Assembly (NCBI GenBank): GCA_010015745.1
Contig: ML978177.1
Span: 278,825-342,824, forward strand
Length of the DNA: 64,000 nt
Reading direction: 5' to 3'
Origin: Setomelanomma holmii
Lineage: Eukaryota; Ascomycota; Dothideomycetes; Pleosporales; Phaeosphaeriaceae
Part shown: positions 35,099 to 44,799 of the stretch, in pieces
Numbering within the stretch: position 1 is the stretch's first letter
Layout of the letters: each line of letters opens with the position of its first letter
Program-made: the position numbers and the translations under genes
Notes under the pieces: generated by a model
The model's input: only the letters and a program-made list of their open reading frames with translations
Databases searched by the model: none
What the model was told of the DNA's origin: nothing

Positions 35099-36518
35099 CC
35101 TTCCCCATAACGTGAAACGATGCCCGCAGCGAACAGACGCGACTGCAGTGTCAGCAAATACGTAGACGAAGCATGGCCAGAGGCAGCGTGCACTGTGCAG
35201 TCATCTCGATATGAGGGCGATCTGAGAGAGGACGACAACAGCGGTTGAAGTCGATGCAGCCCTGTACCATTACCCAGCGACGACTGCCAGTCAGCTTCCA
35301 GCCATGCACGACCCGACCAGGGTTTCTGCCCAAAGCGTCCGGGCCATGCCCTGTTGGGCTGTCTCCACAATGCTCCGCTGCGAGCACTTCCAAGGACTGT
35401 CTATCTTACGTCCTTGCTCGCATCTCTGCGACCCGGCCGTGCTTGCAGCCTTCAATATGCCGTTCCCAAAGCGGCCCATGGTTGGATGCTGGCACAAACG
35501 GTAGCGGGACACCCGTCGATCCATCCGCGCCCATCGTCGACCGGCAAACAACAGTTGTTAGCTGTCCTTTAGCTGCAGCGGTTGGTCGGCGACCTGCAAT
35601 AGACATTTTCGTACGCAGCGAAATCAAGCCCGAAAAGAAACCTGGCGAGCAGCTCCTGGCTGAACCACGAGATTTTGAGGGTGGATCCCTCCAGCGCTCA
35701 ACGGCTTCCACCAGGTCTGGGATCGCAATTCCCATTCTGCTCTGGCGGGCAGAGCAACATGATGCAACGGTCAGGTCACGGTCCTTTCTGTGCTGTGAAG
35801 TTGCCAGATCTGGCTACGCTCCGTTGTTGTACACCATCGTTTCGCCAAAAAGCAAAACCATTGGTTGCCTCGGTCAAGCTGCATTCGGCATCTCACAGTG
35901 CTTCTGAAAAGACATGCAAAAGGCAAGCATAGCGACGTCATGCACGTCCGGATACACTGAACCAGGGCCACCCTGTAAATGCGGCAAAGACTCAATTTAC
36001 TTCAATTATTCCGTCCGACGTGCATATCCTCCGAGTCGCGAAAATCGAGTTGCACTCTTCAAGTTCGACCTGCGACTATCCTAACACCTACGAAGGCCAG
36101 CCAGATGTTCTACAACTCTAACTACGACCGCGAGCAAGTAACCCGATCGCGCCATCGAGCCTCCTGCATGACATCCGTTCGAGACTCAAGGCCAGAGCTT
36201 TGGACTGAACTCAGATTGCGGCCATACAAGCACGCGACATGCATATCGAGCGACTCATGAAAATAAGGTTTGTACCCCTCCACGGCTCAGCATCAGGCAC
36301 AAAAGCCTTGAGACCCGAGTCTCACTCTTCCCTATCAATAATGAGGCTACTGCCTTCCGATATAGCTGTAGGCAAAAGATCGACAACAAAGTCGAAGCGA
36401 CGAATGCTTCAGGTACCTGCGCCGCACAACAACTCGACAAAAGACCAGTTTTCATAAGCAAGTCAAGTTTGATCATCAGTTACACAGCTACTCATGAATA
36501 ACCTCAGAGCAGACTGCG
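35099..36518. other. Intergenic 1.4 kb, no supported gene
   Basis: Upstream region of LTE1 and 3' flank of the DUF3445 gene. A plus-strand ORF at 35245-35907 (220 codons) has no domain, no signal peptide and a composition typical of chance frames, so I do not call it. Confidence 0.45.
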
Positions 36519-38137
36519 TCAATACGGATATGGGTGCACTTCTTCTTCCCGACTCAGGTCCAATCCGTTCTTGACTTGCTCCTCATGCATCATGTCCAGA
36601 TACTCCAATAGCACATCTCCATACCTCTCTCTTCCCTTGTACTTGCTTACATCATCTCCCCAGCTGCGCACTGCACTTGCTAGTCTACCAGGCACATATG
36701 GCTCCTTGCAGATATCAGTGACGCGATGAAAGTACGTCCTTATGGTGAACACGACACCACCAGACCGAGGAAGTCTGTTGCACCTAGTCAGTATCTGAAC
36801 ACGGGTTGCAGGAGTTGGAACGAAAATGAGGCGATGCATCACTCATATTTGTCGATCATGCGGACACTCCCACCGCCACAACCCCACAATTGGACGAGAA
36901 ATGGTAAACTCAAATTCCACGTACCGTCTCAAGCTCTGCCGCTCGCTCCTGAACCAGTGGTTCTCGATAGCCTTGTTCTTCTCGGCGGTGAACCAGCCGA
37001 TTCCCTCGCTGTCTTCAGGACCGATGCTTTCACTCCACGCGAGTTTGTCGTCTACCTGGATAAAGTAGTTATTCCGCAACACCGGGGACTGTGGTTGTAT
37101 TCTGCGGAAAAAATTCAACATGCCCTATATTGCCATTAGCATGTGTGTATTGCACTGTCGCACTTCACGGACTACTTACCTTCTCCAGCTTCTCCTTAAA
37201 GCCCGGCACATCTCCCGATGTGTGTATCTCAGATAACGGCATCCCAAACTTATCTTCCAATCTCCAGAATCCAGCCAGCAAGATGCTCCCAGCAAGCAGA
37301 TAATACAAGCCGTCCTCCTTCTCAATCATAATCGCAAGATCATCCTGCACCAGCCGGCCCACCATCGCCATCGGATCCTCCTTCAGTGGTCTTTCCACAA
37401 TATCAAATGACTCACCTGTGACTAGATTATCCATACCAACATCCGTCTTCCCATACAAACTCGGATACCGTTCCGGCAAATAACCACACAACTCTTCCAA
37501 AAGTTCGACAGCGGCATCAAAAACCTCGGGCGCCGTACGACAACACTTCTCACCCCGCTCGGCGATGCGCCTAGCTTTCAGGTCGTGGAAATGCAGAAAC
37601 TGGTTGTCGAGCTCGATCCATTCGTCCCAGTGCATGGTGCGGAGACCCATGGTGATGTTGTATTTGGGGCCATGGCGGAAGGGGCGGTAGGGTAGGGGCT
37701 TGGTGGTTTCGATGGACCAGTCTGGGTACGGAGGGGCGGTGGGACGGGTGAATGAAGATGGCGGCCATACTGAGTGTCATTAGCGCTGAGAAAACTTGTG
37801 GTTGTTGTTTTTGTATACCTCCGGGCGGCCTATCTAGCGCTTTGAAGGGTGAGCGTTTCTCGAGGTTGGGTGTGCTGGGCGGCGTGATTTGGTTCCGCGT
37901 GCGTGTGCGAAAGTGGCGTGTTACCGTGATGGCAAGCCATATGCATGTGACGAACAACAGGCCAGTGTAGAGAGCTGCTTTGGGGTGGAGGTCTGTATGT
38001 TTGAAAGCAGTGTCGAGATTTCCCTGCGCTTTGTGGCAATGATGCTGCATTGCCTGTCTCAACTGTGCGCCGTGGTGTTGTACAGTTTGGTGAAGTTTAG
38101 TCAGGTGCTCGGCGAAACGTGGGGCGAAGTCCGGCAT
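36519..38137 (-). CDS. DUF3445 haem-dependent oxidative N-demethylase-like protein, membrane anchored
   Basis: Four exons (38137-37819, 37769-37180, 37124-36925, 36774-36519) with introns of 49, 55 and 150 nt; 454 residues in frame. The last acceptor (GCAACAG) was preferred over the CTAG nine bases upstream because it gives the family text SLRRLPRSGGVVFTIRTYF. After a His-rich leader, one membrane helix lies at residues 54-73 (ALYTGLLFVTCIWLAITVT), so the enzyme domain is anchored. The DUF3445 domain spans about 130-440: FRHGPKYNITMGLR, MHWDEWIELDNQF, LEELCGYLPERYPSLYG, VQDDLAIMIEKEDG and GIGWFTAEKNKAIENHWFRSE-type text. Bacterial relatives of this family (HODM alpha subunit) bind haem and oxidatively demethylate small amines; the substrate in fungi is unknown. 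A plant/fungal secondary-metabolite role is only a guess. Confidence 0.85.
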
Positions 38138-38763
38138 GCTTGAAGCCTGTCAAACAGATGGCCGCGAATCTCGAAGAGGGATACTGCAAAGATCAATGGC
38201 ACAGGAAAGAAATGATAGAAGAAAATACAGCAGAGTTCAACACCAGGAAGGAACAGACGCGGATCTGCATGATGATATGATATCGATAATACACATTCTC
38301 TAACTCGCGCTGTACGCGCTACCCTGGTCCTGCGATAACGTCTATCCGGGATCTCGTTGGATAAAGTGTGGGGTTGGCAGCTCCAGCATCGTTCATGTTG
38401 GTTATCTCATAGGAGCGGGGATAGGAATACCCCACTTGGTTAGTTCACGAACCATATCGAGAAGCCAAGCACCTTCAGATTTATCAAGCGATTAGTCTAG
38501 TCGTGTTATGAATGTGCTAATGTTATCGTTCTGTGATTTCTTGACGATCCAGCTGCTAGGTCGTAGACAATTGGTCGCAGTCCCGACTTCGACAGGTTGG
38601 CCTGGGTGCTTCAATACCTCGATGGTCTGTGGCTCATAAAGGGTCTGTCGAATTGTCACTTGACGGCATATGTCTCGATGCAGCGCAATCAATCCAAATC
38701 CCATGCGTCGTTTTCGAGCTGGACGCCATTCAGCCATACCGAGTTGACCTGGATCTGTACATT
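38138..38763. other. Intergenic, no gene seen
   Basis: About 630 bases between the DUF3445 start and the ALG9 stop codon; contains AT-rich leader-like sequence and no coding signal. Confidence 0.5.
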
Positions 38764-40679
38764 CTACGTATGACCGCTCTTCGTACTCGGGGTTCTGCGT
38801 CGCAAAAGACAGTAGTCACCCCACTTCCTGCGATACTTTTGCGGGATGAAAGGCAGGCCCGGGACGTAGAGCAAACGACTCAGTAAATGGGTTTCTGAGG
38901 CGTCGAGAAAGGGAACACACTTCAGCTTCTCCCAGTGAGCTGAATCTGAGATGTAGTCTGGCTCGAGCGTTGTTGGGCTTGACGAAGGCAGGCGAGAATC
39001 TACGAGGAATGTGCAGTGATTAATATCAGTGTACTTGCCTACGTCCTCAAGATTCTCGTCATTCATTCCAGGAGGAATTAGCCAGGTGCCAGGAAAGAGG
39101 CCGAAACCAACGTTGGCTTCGATGAATTCGCCAGGGAGCAGACCAGAGAACTCGCTTTTGACGAATTTGGCATGGACTCCATGCGGAAGAGAGAACGATG
39201 ACGGGAACCGGTACCATTCCTTGCCCAGACAGACTTTGTCGCCAGCTTGAGCCATGCCTGGAGTGTGCAGTGGCTGGTAGACGTTCAAAGGCGCTGAATA
39301 AGCCATGAATGTACCAATGGTGCGAAGTATGCCGACATCGAATGATAACAGCAGTGGGATGCTCACGACAGCGAGCTTGATGGGGACCGGAATCTTGCTA
39401 ACAAGGTGGGAGGGATCTGTGGAACCAAAGTTTGCCAACAAAATGTGCAGAGACATAGCTGCGTTGAGTGCGAGTGCTGGATAGACTGGATACATAAAAC
39501 GTTCCTCCTTGTGCGGCTGCACGGTGAAGATAGCCAGCCATAGGTAGAAGGGACTAATGAAGACTATACTGCGGAGCAGTGTTGGCTTCGAAACGGCCTT
39601 CTGGAGAACAGAGTGTTGAATGATGAGAAGAGGGAATGCAGCCAAGGCCAAAAGGAACCAGATGTTGAAGTTCAGAGTGAGATTGCGAATGTAGAAATGC
39701 CAGGGTTCTACACCATAGATGTCTGGTCCACGGCTGCCGCTGCTAAACACATTGTAAAGGACGATGTTGAGGGGCACGCAGGTGAACTTCCGGTAGAAGA
39801 ACGAATCGATGCCAATTTGCACGAGGAGTATGAGTATAGATCCGACTACTCCTTGAACGATCCTGCTGCAGCCATCAGCAATAGCTCCTGTGATGAACGC
39901 GAGTATTGCTTCCTCGACGAGAAATGGCAGAATAAGGGCGCCGGCGAATGGCCATCCTAGCGTAGTTCCAAGGGCGAACCACATGATCCCTGAAGCAGTC
40001 TTGATCCCGCCAGACCAATCCATGAAAGACGAAAAGCCAAGCATGGTGGTATACATGGCGAAGGTCGAGGGCAGGTAGGCTGGCGCGGCGTGGTACATTC
40101 CTGGGCTAAAGACAAGAGCTAAAGCGAAGAATATAGCAACTCTGGGGTTCATCGTCCGGGCAATGACCGAGTACAGTCTTGTCTGGCACAGCGCACATAC
40201 GAGAGCTAGTGTGATCCTGAGGAAGTAGAACTCGACAACCTTAGGCTGCCCAAAGCCCAGGATCTTGAAGGGCAGGGTTCCAATCCATATGACAGTTGAG
40301 TGGATGGCCGTGTATGTCCAGCTCCGTATGGCGTACTCAGGGGAGTACTCCCAGGTCTGCAGACCGTAGCCATGGTTCAGGTAGTGCGTTGACTCCCAAT
40401 AGTTGAAGACCTCATCGCAGTCCTGGATGGGTGCGAAAAAGGCTGCAGCGACATTGGCGACGACGAAGACGGCGAATGCGAGGGGTGCTGTCAGCTGCGG
40501 TGGCTTCTCCGCAGGAACTGGCGTCCTGGACAATATCAGCAGAAATTCAAGAGCTATGAGGTGCATGGGTGAATTGCTATAACGAACAGAACTGTGGCCA
40601 TAATAGAGTGTCCGGGAATGCACTGAGATGTTTAGGGCCAATTAGGATCGACTCACCTGCTTGCATTTGTCGGCGCCAT
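38764..40679 (-). CDS. alg9: ALG9, dolichol-P-mannose alpha-1,2-mannosyltransferase
   Basis: A 23-nt first exon (40679-40657) reads MAPTNAS; a 131-nt intron (GTGAGT to GTCCAG) precedes exon 2 (40525-38764). The product is 594 residues, the usual length for ALG9. It is a multi-spanning ER protein of glycosyltransferase family 22. The luminal catalytic loop motif APIQDCDEVFNYWE holds the acidic pair Asp45/Glu46, followed by THYLNHGYGLQTWEYSPEYAIRS-type text that distinguishes ALG9 from ALG12, PIG-B and SMP3. The second family signature HKEERFMYPVYP appears near residue 360, and about ten hydrophobic helices follow each other through residue 440. ALG9 adds two alpha-1,2 mannoses to the lipid-linked oligosaccharide for N-glycosylation. 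It lies head to head with NAF1, with 264 bp between the start codons. Confidence 0.93.
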
Positions 40680-40943
40680 GCTACACCGTGAACGTCACCC
40701 GCACCGCGAAGTGAGGTTGGTGCTGACGCGAACACGATCTCCCGCGGTAGGGCTGAAGCACGCACGCTCTTTCCGCAGGCTCTGCCAAGGCCGGGCACAG
40801 CGCTAGCTGCATCAAAAAGACGACGTTCCTCCAGGTTGGACCTCCTGGATCTGACCATCACCGCACATTAAGCAAAACAGTGCAAACCGCAGTTGGTGCG
40901 ACAGAGCCATCACGCGTGCTGCAAACACTGCAGAGGAGACAGA
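40680..40943. promoter_or_regulatory. Divergent promoter between ALG9 and NAF1
   Basis: 264 bp between the start codons of two housekeeping genes on opposite strands. No TATA box seen; the sequence is GC-balanced. Shared control is inferred from spacing only. Confidence 0.45.
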
Positions 40944-43481
40944 ATGTCAGACTCGCTGGAACCGCCCGCGAAGAGGGTGCGGCTGGAGACAGATGCTGCC
41001 CTTTACGGCGCATCGCTCGACGCGCCGGGTTCGCCTGTCGATGACATGGACGACGATTTCTACGATTCTACGCCCGTCAAGCCGGCAGAGCAGCCTGTGG
41101 TGGATGGGAGCGCAGCGTTGTTTGCTGCTGCGGCTGCGACAGCGCCAGCGAGCCTCGCCCTTCCTGGCCTCGGCGCGATGGGCGAGAGCGCGACCCCGGC
41201 CTCGCAGACCGCATCCCACAACGGCGCAAACAATGACGCAGACGCAGACGCAGACGGCCATGCGAGCGCCTCTGAGGACGGCGAGCTCTCTGACACTGAG
41301 GCCTTCTACTATGAGCAGCGCGCAGCAGAGCCAGATGCGATCAGTCAGGTGCCCGCCGGGGCGAAGCCTGCACAGCATGGTAAGCTGTCGCATACTGAGC
41401 TGCACGCCGTGTCCCTGACGTATGCTCAAGATGCTCCCGTAGACAAGACTGCCGCGCCCGATGCTCCCGAGGAGGATAGCAGTGACGACCTCGCCCTGGC
41501 CATCACGAATGGCCTCGCAGAGGAGGACAGTAAAGCCGAGTTCTTGAAGACTGCGGAAGCAAACAGAGATAACAAGGATGCCGAGTGGCAGCTGGACTCG
41601 GACGCCTCGGACTCTGGGTCGTCGGACTCGTCAAGTTCAGCCGACAGCTCAGACGAGGAGGGATCAGACGACGGCGAACTGCTCGATCCTGAGGAACAAG
41701 TGCGCCTGCTCATGGCCGAGGCCGTCGACGAGCCCGGTGCTGCAAAGGCCAAAGTGAAGACACAGAATGAGATCGAAGAGCAGTACGAGAAGCCCGACAT
41801 CACCGTCACAGAGGAGACCAAGATCACCGAGCTCGGCAAGGTCGAGTCGGTAGTCGAGAATGTCGTAGTCGTTAAGGGAAAGGTCTCGGGCGACCTGCAG
41901 GTGCTGGAGTCGGGCTCCGCACTTTGTCTGCAGGACCGCACTGTTGTTGGCAAGATCTCCGAGCAGATGGGACGAGTTGAAGAGCCAAGATACGCCCTTG
42001 GCTTCAATGATCCTGCTGAAATCACGACTCTAGGCATTGCCAAAGATACGCCCATATATTACGTCGACGATCACTCAACCTTCGTTTTCACCGAACCTCT
42101 GCGTGCACAGAAGTATACCGACGCGTCAAACCTACACGATGAGGAGACCAACGATGTTGAATTCTCTGATGATGAGAAGGAAGCTGAATATAAGCGGCAG
42201 CAGAAGGCTAAAAAGCGAGCCAGGCAGGACGATGACGACGAGCCGCCACCGGAGAAACCCATCCCCACCGGGCCAAAAGGTCACATTGATGTTCCGGCTT
42301 TCTACCAACCGATGGAGTACCAAGGAGGAGGCCTCAAGTATAGTGACGACGAGGACGAAGATCTCGGCATGTACAAACCACTCGCACGACCCGACCACTT
42401 CGAGCAGATTGTTGGACACGGTGCTCCATTGGAAGATCGAAGTCATGTCCGTCGCGGCATGATGCGTGGGCGAGGCGGCTGGGCTGATCGCGGTCGTGGG
42501 TTCCGCGGACGAGGAGGGTATGGTGGACGGGGAGATTTCGGTGGTGGCCAGAATGACCGTGGTGGGTATGGAGCAGGTGGACGTGGTGACTTTGGAGGTG
42601 GCCGTGGAGGCCAAAGTGGTCAAAATAACCAGGGCAACCAAGGGAGCAGAGGCGGAGCTCAGGGCGGTCGCACTGACCGGACCTGCTATGCTTGCGGACA
42701 GGTTGGGCATCAGAAGCGCGAGTGTCCTACTCTCAAGCCTCAGCTCGATCGCGGCAGACCTCAAGATCAACAGAACAGGCAACAGGACGGCCGTCAGGGC
42801 AGCGCAGCGCACCAACAGCAACAACGCTCCGCAACATCTGCATCACCTGCCCGACAGCAGGATCGTGGCCAGTCCCAGCAATCCTCTCAGCCACAGCACT
42901 CGCCTCCTGCGAAGAGCAAAAACAAGAACAGGAAACAGCGCTTACGCGAGAAGAAGGAGAAGGAACGCGAGCAACAGCAGCAGCGGCAACAGTCTCAGCA
43001 ACATGCTTCGCCGGCACCACCACCTGCAGCTTCAAATAACAATGCTTATGCCAACAACACCAACCACGCAACAGGGTGGCCGCCACAGTACTCGAACTCT
43101 CCTCAGCCGGCAGCAGCATATGTACCACTCCCACCGCCTCAAGTGGCCGCCGCTCCGTATGTTGCCCCAGTAGCATATGCTCAACCTCCAGCCCCAGCCC
43201 CTGCTCCTGCTCAAGGCCAGCAGCAGCAAGCCAATTGGGCAGCATGGGCACAGTGGCTTCAGGTTGTTCAAACAATGCAGCAAGCCCAACAACCTCAGGT
43301 CCAAGCTGCTCCACCGCCACCGCCGCCACAAATGCAAGCGCAACCTCAAGCTCAATATCCCTACCCATACCAGCAGTACGCGCAAAATCCAGCGCCTCCG
43401 GCCAATTCACAGCAGCAACCTGATCCTCAGAGTGCGCAGGCCCTGCAAGATATCCTCCGTGCACTGGGTGGCCAGAGATGA
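40944..43481 (+). CDS. naf1: NAF1, H/ACA snoRNP assembly factor, with RGG and zinc-knuckle extension
   Basis: Single exon, 845 residues from ATG 40944 (MSDSLEPPAKRVRLE). A 280-residue acidic N-terminal region (with DADADADG and Ser/Asp runs) precedes the Gar1/Naf1 core beta-barrel at about 283-400 (TKITELGKVESVVENVVVVK, GSALCLQDRTVVGKISEQMG, YALGFNDP). A basic stretch with KKRARQDDDDEPPPEKP follows, then the conserved YQPMEYQGGGLKYSDDEDED. About 510-575 is a dense RGG/FGGG tract, then one CCHC zinc knuckle (CYACGQVGHQKREC, about 581-594), and a Gln/Pro-rich, low-complexity tail of 240 residues. Naf1 escorts Cbf5/Nop10/Nhp2 to nascent H/ACA RNAs and is replaced by Gar1. The RGG region and knuckle probably add RNA binding. 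A start at 40893 would add 17 residues and is less likely. Confidence 0.93.
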   Translation: MSDSLEPPAKRVRLETDAALYGASLDAPGSPVDDMDDDFYDSTPVKPAEQPVVDGSAALFAAAAATAPASLALPGLGAMGESATPASQTASHNGANNDADADADGHASASEDGELSDTEAFYYEQRAAEPDAISQVPAGAKPAQHGKLSHTELHAVSLTYAQDAPVDKTAAPDAPEEDSSDDLALAITNGLAEEDSKAEFLKTAEANRDNKDAEWQLDSDASDSGSSDSSSSADSSDEEGSDDGELLDPEEQVRLLMAEAVDEPGAAKAKVKTQNEIEEQYEKPDITVTEETKITELGKVESVVENVVVVKGKVSGDLQVLESGSALCLQDRTVVGKISEQMGRVEEPRYALGFNDPAEITTLGIAKDTPIYYVDDHSTFVFTEPLRAQKYTDASNLHDEETNDVEFSDDEKEAEYKRQQKAKKRARQDDDDEPPPEKPIPTGPKGHIDVPAFYQPMEYQGGGLKYSDDEDEDLGMYKPLARPDHFEQIVGHGAPLEDRSHVRRGMMRGRGGWADRGRGFRGRGGYGGRGDFGGGQNDRGGYGAGGRGDFGGGRGGQSGQNNQGNQGSRGGAQGGRTDRTCYACGQVGHQKRECPTLKPQLDRGRPQDQQNRQQDGRQGSAAHQQQQRSATSASPARQQDRGQSQQSSQPQHSPPAKSKNKNRKQRLREKKEKEREQQQQRQQSQQHASPAPPPAASNNNAYANNTNHATGWPPQYSNSPQPAAAYVPLPPPQVAAAPYVAPVAYAQPPAPAPAPAQGQQQQANWAAWAQWLQVVQTMQQAQQPQVQAAPPPPPPQMQAQPQAQYPYPYQQYAQNPAPPANSQQQPDPQSAQALQDILRALGGQR

Positions 43482-44799
43482 GAGCAAGCCAAGATACATT
43501 AGAAGGATCACATAGATGTTGTTGATCTCCGTTCTATCAATGGTGGCTGCGAGGATCGAATCACTGGAATTCGATAAGGTATGATCGTGTTTGTAAACCG
43601 TCACTGTATGAATATCTGTTGGCATAGCTATCGCAGGAGTTCGGGGACTGGAACATAGATGTCATAACGACGGCCATCTCATTGTTGCTCTGCAGAGCAT
43701 GTCTCTCACGTGTGCGACTGATTGGTCGAGCACATGGACGTTTAAGCTTACTTGCTAGCCCTACGCTAGCCGTAGTATCCGGGATCAGCATATCCGCACG
43801 ACAGATCTGCACCCTGTTCATCAGAATCAATAAACGTGATTTCGCATTTGGTGCCGTGTGCAATCGCTTCTTGCGAATCGGTGATGGTGAGTCGCGTCGG
43901 GAGGTGGCACAGCCGGCAAAAGAGGACGGGAAACAGCAGAGGCCAACAGACACGCCAGACGTCAGAGAATATGCAGCACGCGCTGGCGGGGTGCGAAGTG
44001 CCTCAGATAGACTACGTGAGTGTTGCCTCAGTGATTCAGACCGAGAGTCGATGAATATTTGGGACAAAGACGCATGGCTGTCGTCATCTGTCATGCTGCG
44101 TGGGATGGCAAACAGATGCACGGTGATGTTCTGGCACCGAACTGTGGCTTCGAGCGGGGGAACTGTCGCAAGTAGGTGTACTGGACGACGGCGACAGCTC
44201 TTGCGCCCAGACTGCTCGGGCTACCGCGAACGAGCGCATAACGCTGCAGAATGGAGTGCGCAATGGATGGGGCTGCTGGGGGCAAAGCTGCTTCCGGGGT
44301 GTGTGAGCGGGTGAGACAGGCAGGGCGACGTCTTTTGTTTAGCTGTTCTAGGCTTCGAGGGTTTGGGGATGGGTGGTGGAAGACCCCGAATGCAAGTGGC
44401 GCATATGGGCCCGCGACTGGCGAGCAGCCGCTCTCCATCTGCTGTGGAGCCCGTGCTATGTCGAAGTGCATCCTCCGACCAACGTCTCGACGACGACCGC
44501 TTGCAACCCACGCTTGCGTTGCTAAAGTGACTGCGCACTGCCTGTTCGCCCGTTCCGCTCTGCATTTCGCCGCCACTTCACGCTGACCGCCTGCCCGCCC
44601 GCCTGCCCGCCCGCCCGCCTGCCTGCCCTGCCTGTGATTGTGCCTCCGCCCATGCGCACACCGACATCGCGTCCCGCCTCGATGAAGCAGCCGTCCTAGA
44701 CGCCTCTGCGCAAGCAGCCCTCGCCCACCGTGCCCGCCCGCCGACTGCAGGCGCATTGCGTCGTGCAGCGTGTCGTGTCAGTGTCTGTTGCCCGTGACG
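43482..44799. other. Intergenic and adenylate cyclase upstream region
   Basis: About 1.3 kb with no supported gene. A minus-strand ORF (43561-44121, 186 codons) has no family features. The last 300 bases are very GC-rich and likely form the adenylate cyclase leader. Confidence 0.45.
44587..44634 (+). repeat. Low-complexity GCCC/GCCT tract
   Basis: About 48 bases made of imperfect CCTGCCCGCC units, ending about 165 bases before the adenylate cyclase start codon, probably within its 5' leader or core promoter. It can form C-rich (i-motif) or, on the minus strand, G-rich structures. Confidence 0.7.

Noticed and set aside
35245..35907. 220-codon plus-strand ORF
   Set aside because: No domain, signal or membrane segment; composition looks like a chance frame upstream of LTE1 and no splice evidence.
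43561..44121. 186-codon minus-strand ORF between NAF1 and adenylate cyclase
   Set aside because: Low-complexity, no features, overlaps other chance frames on the plus strand.
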